Shown here one piece after another: positions 52,232 through 60,985 of a stretch of 64,000 nucleotides of DNA. Numbering within the stretch: position 1 is the stretch's first letter; each line of letters starts with the position of its first letter. Origin of the DNA: Lentisphaera araneosa HTCC2155. GTDB lineage: Bacteria; Verrucomicrobiota; Lentisphaeria; Lentisphaerales; Lentisphaeraceae. Below the pieces are notes generated by a model, which saw only the letters and a program-made list of their open reading frames with translations, did no database searches and had not been told where the DNA came from. The translations under genes and the position numbers were made by a program. Location of the stretch: positions 1-64,000 of the forward strand of contig NZ_ABCK01000012.1 of assembly GCF_000170755.1 (NCBI RefSeq), in the 5' to 3' direction.

Positions 52232-52978
52232 ATGAAATTATTTCTATCAATCATTTTTTGCCTAAGTGCACTAAGCTTTGCTGCAGAAAATGCCAGTAAG
52301 GGAGCCAAGAGCCCCATGGTGGTTGGTATTGTCGAAGCTTCTCAAGATGATCATGTGCTGGTGGTGACCAGGGACAAGTTTAAACGAAAGCTTTTATTTA
52401 ATGAGCAGAGTAAGATTATATACATTGGCTATGATGAAGAGGTCAAAGAAATCAAAGCCAAATGTGGCATTAGAGCTCAAGTCAAAGATGAAGTGATTTC
52501 AACCATCTATGTCACTCAGGATATTGGTGTGGATCAACCTGAGCCCACACCGGAAATGGTCAAGATGACAAGCCATGAGCTCTTTGCCGTCGCAGACTTA
52601 AACAAAAATGGTAAAATCAGCTATGTGGAGGTTTCCAAAACAATTAAATACTCCCTAAAACACGGTCCCATCACTTTCTCTAAAGTGGATTTAGATAAAT
52701 CCGGTTCTCTCAATCAAGGGGAATTCGAGGCCTTTCTTGCCAAAACTAAATGGTGGAAGATGTCGCGTAAGTCGCCTCAGGAATGGCTTGACTCAGCTGA
52801 TCAAGATAAGAACATGCTTCTCTCCAAGGAAGAACTGGCGATTCTTTTGGGGAGTACGGCTCATATCGAGATATTCTTTAGACGAGCCGATAGCAATAAA
52901 TCCGGCGATATCGACCTAAACGAAATTGCCGCTTTCATAGACACACTTATTTACCCCAGCCTAAAAAAACAAAGATAG
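52232..52978 (+). CDS. Exported protein with EF-hands, homologue of 33752
   Basis: The protein has 248 residues with a signal peptide. A small N-terminal beta domain ('MVVGIVEASQDDHVLVVTRDKFKRKLLFNEQS') and EF-hand loops 'DLNKNGKISYVE', 'DLDKSGSLNQGE', 'DQDKNMLLSKEE' and 'DSNKSGDIDLNE' match the four-EF-hand protein of locus 1 throughout. The third loop lacks the usual Gly at position 6 and may bind calcium weakly. AAGGA lies six bases before the ATG. Its position downstream of DUF1552/DUF1592 is conserved between the two loci. Confidence 0.8.
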   Translation: MKLFLSIIFCLSALSFAAENASKGAKSPMVVGIVEASQDDHVLVVTRDKFKRKLLFNEQSKIIYIGYDEEVKEIKAKCGIRAQVKDEVISTIYVTQDIGVDQPEPTPEMVKMTSHELFAVADLNKNGKISYVEVSKTIKYSLKHGPITFSKVDLDKSGSLNQGEFEAFLAKTKWWKMSRKSPQEWLDSADQDKNMLLSKEELAILLGSTAHIEIFFRRADSNKSGDIDLNEIAAFIDTLIYPSLKKQR

Positions 52979-53188
52979 ATTCTTAGAAAGTCTTATTTAA
53001 ATCATTAGTCGAATGCCGAAGGTATGACCTAATAAAGCCCAAGGTGTGAGCGGATGTGTAAAAAACATTTCTAATATCTAATAAGGGCTGAAAGCCCGTT
53101 AGATTATAGCGTGCACCGAAAGGTGCATGTATCTGTTGATTATAATGTTCACAGGGCTGAAAGTCCGGCACATACAAGTCCTTCTGTC

Positions 53189-53337
53189 GGTGCGTTGCAC
53201 CTTTCATACCTTCTCTTATTTAAACGTGCGGCTTTACCGCACGCTGGTATCTATCGGTGCGTTGCACCTTTCATACCTTCTCTTATTTAAACGTGCGGCT
53301 TTACCGCACGCTGGTATCTATCGGTGCGTTGCACCTT
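53189..53337 (+). repeat. 67-bp direct repeat, two full units plus a partial third
   Basis: GGTGCGTTGCACC recurs at 53189, 53256 and 53323 (67-bp period); each full unit contains the GGTGC and CGTGCGG hairpins. Confidence 0.85.
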
Positions 53338-53496
53338 AAATGTTATTTTTTACACAGACTCGTGAGCCTTGGGGCATATTTCTGGGGAAAGAGAGAATGC
53401 CGAAGGTATGAAATAGTTACTTATACCGTCCCGTTGGGACTCATTTTTTATCTATTCTGCCCACACCTAGCACTTGCGTGCTAGGCTGAGTTATGT

Positions 53497-53725
53497 CGTC
53501 CCCTTGGGACTCAAACTGAGTGCCGAAGGCATGACATAATATAGCCCAATGGCGTGAGCCTTGGGATAAGTATATGATTCCCACAAAGAGAATGCCGAAG
53601 GTATGATATAGGGATCTATGCCGTCCCCTTGGGACTCAAACTGAGTGCCGAAGGCATGACATAATATAGCCCAATGGCGTGAGCCTTGGGATAAGTATAT
53701 GATTCCCACAAAGAGAATGCCGAAG
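53497..53725 (+). repeat. 125-bp direct repeat, two copies
   Basis: 53497-53600 and 53622-53725 are identical by eye (about 104 bp), offset by 125 bp; each has GTCCC-CTT-GGGAC, TGCC-GAA-GGCA and a CCCAA/TTGGG hairpin. Confidence 0.85.
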
Positions 53726-53735
53726 CTATGGCATA

Positions 53736-54244
53736 GGTGTTGATACCTTGGTAATTCTCAGTTTATATAATGGCTTCCTGGCTTAATAGCTTTGAACTCA
53801 AAAAAGTAATTTTATCAAAAATTTTTATCTAAAATGTCATTGCTTGTCATGCTTGCAACAATAAAAAGATTAGTTGTGAGAATGATAAGTGACTGTGGTA
53901 GCTGCAGATATTTTATAATTAAATTTTTTTAGATGCTGCTGTAAAGAAACTCTTTCCTCTCTCCGTATAAAGTATGAAGTATGAAGTGTGCAAAATGAAT
54001 TGGATAAAGAATGAATGTGATAGCACTAGGGATTTTATAATTTGTATCTTTGGTGATGATAAAAGATTAAAGATTAAAAAGGCCTTTTTCTAGATTCAGA
54101 TGTTAAGAATGATCCCCTTCATGGGTATCCTTAGTTTATTGAATCATTAATGATTTCTGATTTTTACTTAAATTAAAGTGAGATCAGCTATTGGCTGGAC
54201 AAGAGTTTTGTAGAAACGTAATAAAACAAGTGAGTATATAAAAG
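53736..54244. other. AT-rich non-coding stretch, nothing recognised
   Basis: I see no gene, hairpin word or clear promoter motif here apart from short direct repeats such as 'GTATGAAGTATGAAGTGTG' (near 53968) and 'AAAGATTAAAGATTAAAAAG' (near 54061). Confidence 0.5.
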
Positions 54245-55158
54245 ATGAGAAATCTGAGTATAAGTTTAATCTTCATATCGATTCTAAATGTGGCATTTGC
54301 CGCAGAATTAGAATTTGTAAATAAGGATGGAACTAAGTTTAATAGTGAGGGCATTCCTGCACTTATGGTGACGGAGTATCTAAAAGAGCAGGGGAAATTG
54401 CTGAAAGATGGGAAATTGCCAAGCAGTGGGCCTCTTACGGCAAATGCCAGGAGGCATGGAAGACCAGTGAAGGGGCCGTTATTTGCGGAGCTTTAGGGGT
54501 TTGGAAATACGATAATGAAAGTACTCGCGCGATTTATTTTGAGCCCAAAATGCGGCCCTTGGAAATTCATTCCTGCCAGCCGCTGAAGGATGGCGGCATG
54601 CTCATCGCAGCGAATAAAGTTATCCTTGAGCTCAGTCCAGAGGGCAAGATCAAAAAGATGATCAAAATACCTTATTTACGCAGCGAACAACGCCTGCAGA
54701 TGAAAACAGTGAGAAAACTCAGTGATGGAGGCTACGTCATCTCCGGCTGTGCTCAAAATAAAATTTACCTCTTAAACGACAAGGGCATGGTGACGCGCAC
54801 AATAGATTTAGATAAAATAGAGCTTCCCGCTAAAGTGCGAAGAATTCATGGTGTTGCCGTATTAGGTAATGGCAATGTGCTAGTCGGAACAGGTTACGGA
54901 GCTTCTCTCGTTGAAGTTGACAAGGATGATAAGCTCGTGTGGTCATTGACTGCAGAAGACCTTCCCACCATTGGCTTGAAATATGTGGGTAGTTTTGTCA
55001 TTCGAGAAAACGGTAACATTATTGTTGCTGCTTATAATAGCGCTTATCCAATGTTCGAAGTCGATCGTGAAAAGAATCTGATTTGGAAAGTGCGCCGCGA
55101 CAAAGAAAAGGGCATCGATTTGCCAACTGCGGTTAATTTGGCAAGTATAGGTTTTTAA
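54245..55158 (+). pseudogene. Secreted beta-propeller (PQQ-like) protein gene with a frameshift
   Basis: The first frame (54245-54496) encodes a signal peptide (ILNVAFAAE) and 'GIPALMVTEYLKEQGKL'. The second frame is open from 54349 and continues as 'EIAKQWASYGKCQEAWKTSEGAVICGALGVWKYD', then propeller repeats 'MLIAANKVILELSPEGKI', 'GYVISGCAQNKIYLLNDKGMV', 'VLVGTGYGASLVEVDKDDKLVWSL', 'NIIVAAYNSAYPMFEVDREKNLIWKV' to 55158. Coding character clearly passes from one frame to the other within 54349-54430. Loss of one G from the GGGG at 54391 or GGG at 54410 would do it. The restored protein (~304 residues) resembles the PQQ-like/arylsulfotransferase-type propellers. An internal ATG at 54550 would lack the signal. 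Confidence 0.7.
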
Positions 55159-55217
55159 TTAAAGCTTTCATTATTATTGATTTACGATGAGCCAAAATAT
55201 AATTATTTCGGCTCATT

Positions 55218-55560
55218 TAGTTGATAAGGTATCGCTTTGCTCAAGGTTTCGCGTAGCCTAAGGTATCGCGTATTTCCTCAAGGTCCTAAGAAAATAGAGA
55301 TCGTATGGCAGCACCCGGGAGCAAGCATTGTCCATCGGCATATTTGAATGCGGATTTGGTGAGTCGTCTATTTGAAGATTTGAAATAGTCGGGAGCGATC
55401 GATTCCAATGACTAGAGCAATTGATAATTATAAATGGATAATGACTGAGCTCTGCAGCGAATGGAATGAGCGATCTGCAGTTAGCGAAGCTAACGATCTG
55501 CAAGCGAAGCGATCTGATGACTTTTTATACCTAGGAGCAAGCATTGTTAATCGGCAAAAT
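55218..55560. repeat. Intergenic repeat copies
   Basis: 'AAGGTATCGCTTTGCTCAAGG' words (near 55228), degenerate GGAGC...ATCGGCA elements (near 55308 and 55531), and a partial copy of the inverted-repeat family (GATCTGCAGTTAGCGAAGC, near 55471-55520). There is no gene. Confidence 0.55.
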
Positions 55561-55667
55561 TGATTGTTGGCCATGCGGAATAAGGACTGATCATGCTTGG
55601 ATCACTAAGTCGAACTTACTAGTCCTAGATATATCTCTAATTTTTTTTTGATTTTTTTATAATACTT

Positions 55668-55695
55668 TTGTCATATGGGTATTTTTCAGGACAAT
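55668..55695 (+). promoter_or_regulatory. TTGTCA-N16-GACAAT motif
   Basis: TTGTCA at 55668-55673 and GACAAT at 55690-55695 with a 16-bp spacer, 40 bp before the sulfatase ATG. Confidence 0.6.
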
Positions 55696-55735
55696 TTATA
55701 TGCATACCTATTAACAAATTCATGAGGATGTAATA

Positions 55736-57292
55736 ATGAAGAAAGTACTGAGTGTCTGTTTAGCTGTAATGTTTTCAGCTAAACTTGTGTCGGCAGAAAT
55801 AAAAATGCCCAAGAAACTAAAATCAAAAAAACCAAATATCGTCTTTTTTCTGACCGATGATCATCGCTTTGATGCATTAGGTTTTATGGGGCACCCCTTC
55901 CTCAAAACACCCCATCTCGATAAACTTGCGGCCCAAGGCGCTCACATGAAAAATGCCTTTGTGACCACTTCACTTTGTTCACCGAGTCGTGCTTCTATTC
56001 TAACGGGTAAATATGCCCATAGTCATGGTGTGATTGACAATTACAATGATGTTGACCCCACTTTACTTTTCTTTCCGCAATACCTCCAAAAAGTAGGTTA
56101 TGAAACAGGCTTTATTGGCAAATGGCATATGGGCGATTCCAATGAACCACAACGAGGTTTTGATCACTGGGCGGCCTTCAGAGGGCAGGGTACTTACTAC
56201 GCAGATGGTCACGGTGCCAGTCGCGTTGTACCACAGAACAATTATGATGGTTATAATGTGAATGGTAAGAAGGTTCCTCAGTTGGGCTACATCACCGATG
56301 AACTCACTGACATGTCTATTGACTGGCTCAATAACCGCAAGCAAAAAGAAAAGCCTTTTTTCATGTATGTTTCACATAAGGGTGTGCACTCAGATTTTGT
56401 GGCTCGTGATGAAGATAGAGGTATATACAAAGACAAACCTTGGACACCGCCAAGCACTTACGCCAATACTCCTGAAAACCGTAAGAATAAACCCATGTGG
56501 CTCATAAATCAGCGCAATAGCCGTCATGGTTCTGACTATGGTTACAACCTCGAAAATTTTGATGTAACTTTTTACTTCAAACGCTATAGCGAAGCACTCA
56601 TTCCCATTGATGATGCCGTAGGTCGCACAATTGAGCACCTCAGAAAAATGGGTGAATTGGATAATACTTTATTTGTCTACATGGGCGATAATGGTTTCCA
56701 GTTTGGTGAGCAAGGTCTCATTGACAAAAGAACCGCTTATGAAGCCTCTATGCGCGTTCCTATGATCATGCGCTATCCAAAAGCCTTCAAGGGTGGAACA
56801 GTCGTTGATGAAATCGTAGCGAATATTGATATTGCTCCAACAATTCTCGAAGCGGCTGGCTTAGCAACACCTGAGCAAATGCATGGTGAGAGTTTCTGGA
56901 AAATCCTCCAGGGAAAAGAAATTCCCTGGCGTGATTACCTTCTTTATGAATACCTCTGGGAATGGAACTACCCACAAACTCCAACCATCCACGCTGTTCG
57001 TGGTGATCAGTACAAGTATATTCGCTACCATGGCGTCTGGGACACAGATGAACTCTATGACCTTGTGAACGATCCTGACGAGAAAAACAATCTCATTAAA
57101 GTTCCTGAGCATCAGGAAAGAATCGCCGAAATGAAAAACCGTATGTTCGCTATTTTAACTTCAACTGATGGCAAAAGTATTCCTTTGAAAAAGGATAAGG
57201 GACGTCAGTTCTTTAACCGCCTCAAAGGCAAAGCCGAGCAGGGCGAGTTCCCCAAATGGTATTATGATAAAATGATTCCTGTAACTAAATAA
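55736..57292 (+). CDS. Secreted sulfatase with CSPSR active site
   Basis: The protein has 518 residues with a signal peptide (to about residue 20). 'KPNIVFFLTDDHRFDAL' and 'VTTSLCSPSRASILTGKYAHSHGV' give the metal site and the classical formylglycine motif. 'GFIGKWHMGDSNEPQRGFDHW' carries the conserved Lys/His pair, and 'LFVYMGDNGFQFGEQGLIDKR' the second metal site. The C-terminal 'YEYLWEWNYPQTPTIHAVRGDQYKYIRYHGVWDTDELYDL' matches sulfatases acting on sulfated sugars (mucin, heparan or algal type). GAGGATG precedes the ATG and a terminator follows, so it is a one-gene unit with its own promoter motif. Confidence 0.9.
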   Translation: MKKVLSVCLAVMFSAKLVSAEIKMPKKLKSKKPNIVFFLTDDHRFDALGFMGHPFLKTPHLDKLAAQGAHMKNAFVTTSLCSPSRASILTGKYAHSHGVIDNYNDVDPTLLFFPQYLQKVGYETGFIGKWHMGDSNEPQRGFDHWAAFRGQGTYYADGHGASRVVPQNNYDGYNVNGKKVPQLGYITDELTDMSIDWLNNRKQKEKPFFMYVSHKGVHSDFVARDEDRGIYKDKPWTPPSTYANTPENRKNKPMWLINQRNSRHGSDYGYNLENFDVTFYFKRYSEALIPIDDAVGRTIEHLRKMGELDNTLFVYMGDNGFQFGEQGLIDKRTAYEASMRVPMIMRYPKAFKGGTVVDEIVANIDIAPTILEAAGLATPEQMHGESFWKILQGKEIPWRDYLLYEYLWEWNYPQTPTIHAVRGDQYKYIRYHGVWDTDELYDLVNDPDEKNNLIKVPEHQERIAEMKNRMFAILTSTDGKSIPLKKDKGRQFFNRLKGKAEQGEFPKWYYDKMIPVTK

Positions 57293-57300
57293 GCTTAATT

Positions 57301-57328
57301 GAGCTGCTTTCGGGTAGCTCTTTTTTTT
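57301..57328 (+). terminator. Rho-independent terminator after the sulfatase
   Basis: GAGCTGC-TTTCGG-GTAGCTC followed by eight T, directly after the sulfatase stop. Confidence 0.9.
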
Positions 57329-57362
57329 GTTTTACAGATTTAAGAATTTATACGGATAAAAA

Positions 57363-57884
57363 ATGAAAAAACATTTTAATATACTTTTGCTAAGCTTCTT
57401 TTTTGTTGCTTGTCAATCTCAAGAAAAAATTGCCGTGCAAGCAGAGACTAACTTGTTTCCTCTTGAAGGCGTAACTTTGGGGAAAACAACTGAAGATGAG
57501 ATTAGGTTATTAGGTGAAGAGAGCGACAAATTTAATTATTATAAAGTCAGAGGTCAGAATTTTTGGATTAAGGGAGGCCTCGCAGAACATATGTATGTAA
57601 CAAGAGGTTCTGAATGGCCGCATAAATGGAGAAACTACAATTTTAGCTGGTATCTAAGTTATGACGAATGGATTGAGGTACTTGAGAATATTGGTTACGA
57701 AGTGACCGTTATTGAGCCACCAAGAGTTGATGTGCACAATGATCATCCATCACTTTACGCTAAACTTAGAGCAACTAAAAAAGAAGAAACGACAATTCAG
57801 CTCAATTTGGATTTTAGATTTTCTAAAAATACAAAAACAGATCAGCATGGTTCTTTGTGCAGTATAAAAATACGCTCTTTGTAA
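57363..57884 (+). CDS. Small lipoprotein of unknown function
   Basis: The protein has 173 residues. The lipoprotein signal ends at 'FFFVAC' (Cys near residue 17). The mature part is rich in aromatic and charged residues ('VTLGKTTEDEIRLLGEESDKFNYYKVRGQNFWIKGG', 'WLSYDEWIEVLENIGYEV' type pattern). The segment 'PLEGVTLGKTTEDEIRLLG' is reminiscent of small envelope proteins such as BamE/SmpA, but this is a weak resemblance only. A terminator follows 20 bp later. No family is assigned. Confidence 0.6.
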   Translation: MKKHFNILLLSFFFVACQSQEKIAVQAETNLFPLEGVTLGKTTEDEIRLLGEESDKFNYYKVRGQNFWIKGGLAEHMYVTRGSEWPHKWRNYNFSWYLSYDEWIEVLENIGYEVTVIEPPRVDVHNDHPSLYAKLRATKKEETTIQLNLDFRFSKNTKTDQHGSLCSIKIRSL

Positions 57885-57904
57885 TATACCTGAATGCAAA
57901 TGTG

Positions 57905-57927
57905 GGGAGAGGTCTCCCTGCGTTTTT
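57905..57927 (+). terminator. Short terminator after the small lipoprotein
   Basis: GGGAG-AGGT-CTCCC then TGCG and five T (57923-57927). The stem is short but GC-rich. Confidence 0.65.
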
Positions 57928-57983
57928 CATTTGATTAAAGATCTAATCTTTTCTTACAAAACATTTAATTAAGGTTTATAGCA

Positions 57984-58748
57984 ATGAATAAAAAAAGTTT
58001 ATCTTTGCTCTTACTCGCAGGTCTTCTTAATACGGGATGTCAGGTGGATAGTACAAAAAATCCAAAACCGGCTGCACAGACAGTTGAAAAAGCTAGTCCT
58101 AAATTGGAACAAGAGCAGCAAGCAAGTGCATTTCTATCGGATGAGTTTAACTCACAGCTCTTTAGTCAGGGAACAATGGTTTATTCAGATGATTTTGATG
58201 GTGAGCTTAACAAGAATTACCTACGCTCAAAAAAAATGTATTTAAAAGACGGTACTTTGATTATGGCACCGGCATTTAAAACGAAAGAAGAAGCGATGAA
58301 GAAACTCAAGCGGGATCACCATCTCGGCTTGGGTGTAGTTGGCCACCTCAATAAAGTCCCAGAAAAATTTGTCCTACACATGCGTTATAAGTTTGTGACA
58401 GACGCCATAGTTCCTGCTAGGCCATCATTTCAGATTGGCCATCACATGATGTCGCTATCCTATAATCCTGAGGGAGGTTATAAACTCATTCTTCCAGGAG
58501 AGAAAAAGGTGCCTTTCATCGAAGCCAATGCAGAAATGAAGATCAATGAATGGGTCGATTTAATTATTGAATACCAAAAAGGCAAAATGCTACTCAGTGT
58601 TAATGGCCACAGTAAAGTCTATGAGCACCCACAAGTGACTATGGACAACAAAAAAGATAAGTCCGGTCCTAGATTCAGTTTAAAATCAAAAGACGGCATC
58701 GAAGAACGTATCGTATTTGATTCCATCAAGCTCTGGCAAGCCGAGTAA
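57984..58748 (+). CDS. Lipoprotein with concanavalin-like (LamG/DUF1080-type) domain
   Basis: The protein has 254 residues. The lipobox 'LLNTGC' (Cys near 19) is followed by a low-complexity linker and a jelly-roll-like domain beginning 'MVYSDDFDGELNKNYLRSKKMYLKDGTLIMAPAF' and ending 'ERIVFDSIKLWQAE', the usual first and last strands of DUF1080/LamG-type proteins. 'HMRYKFVTDAIVPARPSFQIGHHMMSLSY' and 'INEWVDLIIEYQKGKMLLSVNG' are the central strands. It probably binds or cleaves a sugar polymer at the cell surface. It is 75 bp upstream of a sulfatase in the same direction, suggesting joint expression. Confidence 0.65.
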   Translation: MNKKSLSLLLLAGLLNTGCQVDSTKNPKPAAQTVEKASPKLEQEQQASAFLSDEFNSQLFSQGTMVYSDDFDGELNKNYLRSKKMYLKDGTLIMAPAFKTKEEAMKKLKRDHHLGLGVVGHLNKVPEKFVLHMRYKFVTDAIVPARPSFQIGHHMMSLSYNPEGGYKLILPGEKKVPFIEANAEMKINEWVDLIIEYQKGKMLLSVNGHSKVYEHPQVTMDNKKDKSGPRFSLKSKDGIEERIVFDSIKLWQAE

Positions 58749-58823
58749 GTTCCACCTCGTGCAATTCTAAGGTGAACCGACCCAGCTCTTTAATCTCATC
58801 AGAAAAATACTTATCGAGAACAT

Positions 58824-60155
58824 ATGAAAAAAATAATCATTTACCTTTTGTTCATGACGACGCTCGTCGCTCAGGACAAACCCAATATCGTTTTTATTAT
58901 AATAGATGACTTTGGCTATGCCGATAGTGAGCCCTATGGCGCAAAAGATATTAAAACTCCTGGCATCAATGAGCTGGCTAAGGATGGACTTAAATTTACA
59001 AATTTTTATGCCAATGCCCCCGTGTGTTCACCAACGCGCTGCGCTTTCATCACCGGTCGCTGGCAACAACGTTCTGGCTTTGAGTGGGCGCTTGGTTATG
59101 GCGGGACAAATTCTCAACTCAAAAACGGTCAATATGAAGCTGTTACGGACATTCATGGAATAGGGCTTTTACCTGAGAAAAATCATCTGCCTAAATTACT
59201 GAAAAAAGCCGGTTATAAGACGGGCGCTTTTGGTAAGTGGCACCTTGGATCACAAGATAAGTTTAATCCCATTCATCACGGCTTTGATGAATATTACGGA
59301 CCACTTTTAGGGCACTGCGATTATTACACATACAAGTACTACGATGATACTTACACCCTTCGCGAAGGGGCAAAGGTGATTAAGGACTCCGGATATTTGA
59401 CGACAAACATCAACGAACGTGCCGTAGATTTTATTGATAGGCATGCGGACAAACCTTTCTTCATGTATGTGCCTCACATGGCAGTTCACAGTCCTTATCA
59501 ATCAGCAGATAAAAAGCCGAAGCAAATCACCAAAACTAACCTAAATGACGGTAATAGAGCAGATTATGCTGCCATGGTTGAAGAAGTTGACAAGGGCGTA
59601 GAAATGATCATTGCCAAGTTGAAAGAGAAGAAGATTTTTCACAAGACTTTATTTGTGGTCAGCAGTGATAATGGTGGGGCGCATTTCTCTGATAACGCAC
59701 CGCTCTTTCACCGTAAGACCACTCTTTTTGAAGGGGGCATCAGAGTTCCTTGTATTATGCATTGGCCTGAAAAAATTGGTAAAGGTGTCGTTAGTGATCA
59801 AATCGCCATCACCATGGATTTGTCCAAAACATTTTTAGCTCTCGCGGGAATCGATGAGCCGTCCTACGATGGTATTAACCTTCTCCCTATGATGACAGAT
59901 AAAAACAATAAGGTCGAGAGAACTTTATTTTGGCGCTCCAATAGTAAAGCCAGAAGGCAAAAAGCCGTACGCATGGGCAAATGGAAATATATCCTGGATG
60001 TAAACTGTGAGCTGCTTTACAACCTGGAAAACGATATTGCAGAAAACAAAAACCTCTTTTATCAACGTCCGGAAATCGTTCAGCAAATGAAGCAGAAACT
60101 AGCCTCATGGGAACGCGAAATGGATCAGCATCAGCCCCCATTCAAAGTTAGGTAA
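58824..60155 (+). CDS. Secreted sulfatase with CSPTR active site
   Basis: The protein has 443 residues with a short signal peptide (to about residue 17, LVAQ). 'KPNIVFIIIDDFGYADSEPYGAKDIKTPGINELA' holds the metal Asp pair, 'APVCSPTRCAFITGRW' the C-x-P-T-R formylglycine site, 'TGAFGKWHLGSQDKFNPIHHGFDEYYG' the Lys/His pair and 'LFVVSSDNGGAHFSDNAP' the second metal site. This is an arylsulfatase-type (S1) enzyme. It is likely co-expressed with the jelly-roll lipoprotein upstream. The tail 'MKQKLASWEREMDQHQPP' is usual for the family. Confidence 0.9.
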   Translation: MKKIIIYLLFMTTLVAQDKPNIVFIIIDDFGYADSEPYGAKDIKTPGINELAKDGLKFTNFYANAPVCSPTRCAFITGRWQQRSGFEWALGYGGTNSQLKNGQYEAVTDIHGIGLLPEKNHLPKLLKKAGYKTGAFGKWHLGSQDKFNPIHHGFDEYYGPLLGHCDYYTYKYYDDTYTLREGAKVIKDSGYLTTNINERAVDFIDRHADKPFFMYVPHMAVHSPYQSADKKPKQITKTNLNDGNRADYAAMVEEVDKGVEMIIAKLKEKKIFHKTLFVVSSDNGGAHFSDNAPLFHRKTTLFEGGIRVPCIMHWPEKIGKGVVSDQIAITMDLSKTFLALAGIDEPSYDGINLLPMMTDKNNKVERTLFWRSNSKARRQKAVRMGKWKYILDVNCELLYNLENDIAENKNLFYQRPEIVQQMKQKLASWEREMDQHQPPFKVR

Positions 60156-60159
60156 CTTT

Positions 60160-60860
60160 TAGCTCGGGAGCGCCATAATAATTGAAAATGGACAATTGAT
60201 AATTACGGATCATGCTGGGAGCGCCGATTGTCAATCGGCATTCAAACTGTAGATCAATCTAAAAGTGCATTTAATATTCATCCACAGATAAACTCAGATT
60301 CACACAGATAATAATGAAATATATAAGGTGTGTATTAATCATTACATTATGCAATTTTCTTTGCTTAAAATGACTTATTTGAATATTTATAAGCGGAGCC
60401 ACCAAAGAGCACGAAAAAGCACAAAATTGCAGAATTCGCAATCATTAGAATAACATTATTTCGGTCGGACCTTCGGCCCTGGCTTTGTCCTTGATTTTTG
60501 TTTCGCGGGGCTTTGCCCCACGCTGGAATAGATCGGGCTTCCAGCCCTAAGGACCGGAGGCCCGTCCGATGATAGCATGCAGCGCCAGCTGCATGAACAA
60601 GTCGAAATTAAAGAGCAGGGCCGAAGGTCCGACCGAGTACAAAGTCGATATCAACCCTTCTATGTTGTGTAGTAAAGCCTTGAGCGAAGCGCTGCCTAAG
60701 AACGCAGTTATTTTAACTTTTATATCATTGCATACTCAGACCAATGGCGCTTGCACATGATAAAAAGATTAAACCTAAGCGAAGCGCTACCTAAGCGAAG
60801 TGCTACCTAAGCACGAAGTGCGCTTCCTAAGAAGGCTAATAAAAATCACAAAAAAATGGA
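60160..60860. repeat. Intergenic hairpin-word mosaic
   Basis: No gene is seen. It holds GCCGATT-GTC-AATCGGC (near 60221), 'CCACAGATAAACTCAGATTCACACAGAT' type block (near 60281), 'AAAGAGCACGAAAAAGCAC' (near 60404), and words shared with 4.7 and 53 kb: GGGGC-TTT-GCCCC (near 60507), GGGCT-TCC-AGCCC (60535), ATGCAGC-GCCA-GCTGCAT (near 60577), then 'CCTAAGCGAAGCGCTACCTAAG' words (60690-60830). Confidence 0.65.
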
Positions 60861-60875
60861 AATAAAATTATAAAT

Positions 60876-60903
60876 CTGTCATTTATTCAGTTTTCGCGAT
60901 AAT
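60876..60903 (+). promoter_or_regulatory. TTGTCA-N16-GACAAT-type motif
   Basis: CTGTCA at 60876-60881, 16 bp, GATAAT at 60898-60903, 82 bp before the DUF1552 ATG. Confidence 0.5.
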
Positions 60904-60985
60904 TGTGAGCTGAGAATAATTAGCGGTCTCATTCTTGAGTGTTGGGCCAAAAATAATAATTTATTAAAAACAGGTTACTGAATAG

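Larger units (their letters stand above)
53010..53735. repeat. Dense array of short hairpin words
   Basis: Consecutive perfect small hairpins are readable: GGGCT-GAA-AGCCC (53085), TGCACC-GAAA-GGTGCA (53112), GGTGC-GTT-GCACC (53189), CGTGCGG-CTTTA-CCGCACG (53225), GTCCC-GTT-GGGAC (53428), CCTAGCAC-TTGC-GTGCTAGG (53466), GTCCC-CTT-GGGAC (53498), TGCC-GAA-GGCA (53521) and CCCAA.GGC-GTGA-GCC.TTGGG (near 53543). Two direct repeats lie within it (67 bp and 125 bp periods). Open frames across it are by-products of the repeats. Confidence 0.8.

Noticed and set aside
53010-53735. Open frames of 70-75 codons on both strands
   Set aside because: They consist of the hairpin words and direct repeats, have no start signals, and duplicate with the repeats.
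60569-60760. 63-codon open frame
   Set aside because: It lies in hairpin words shared with 4.7 and 53 kb; no ribosome-binding site.
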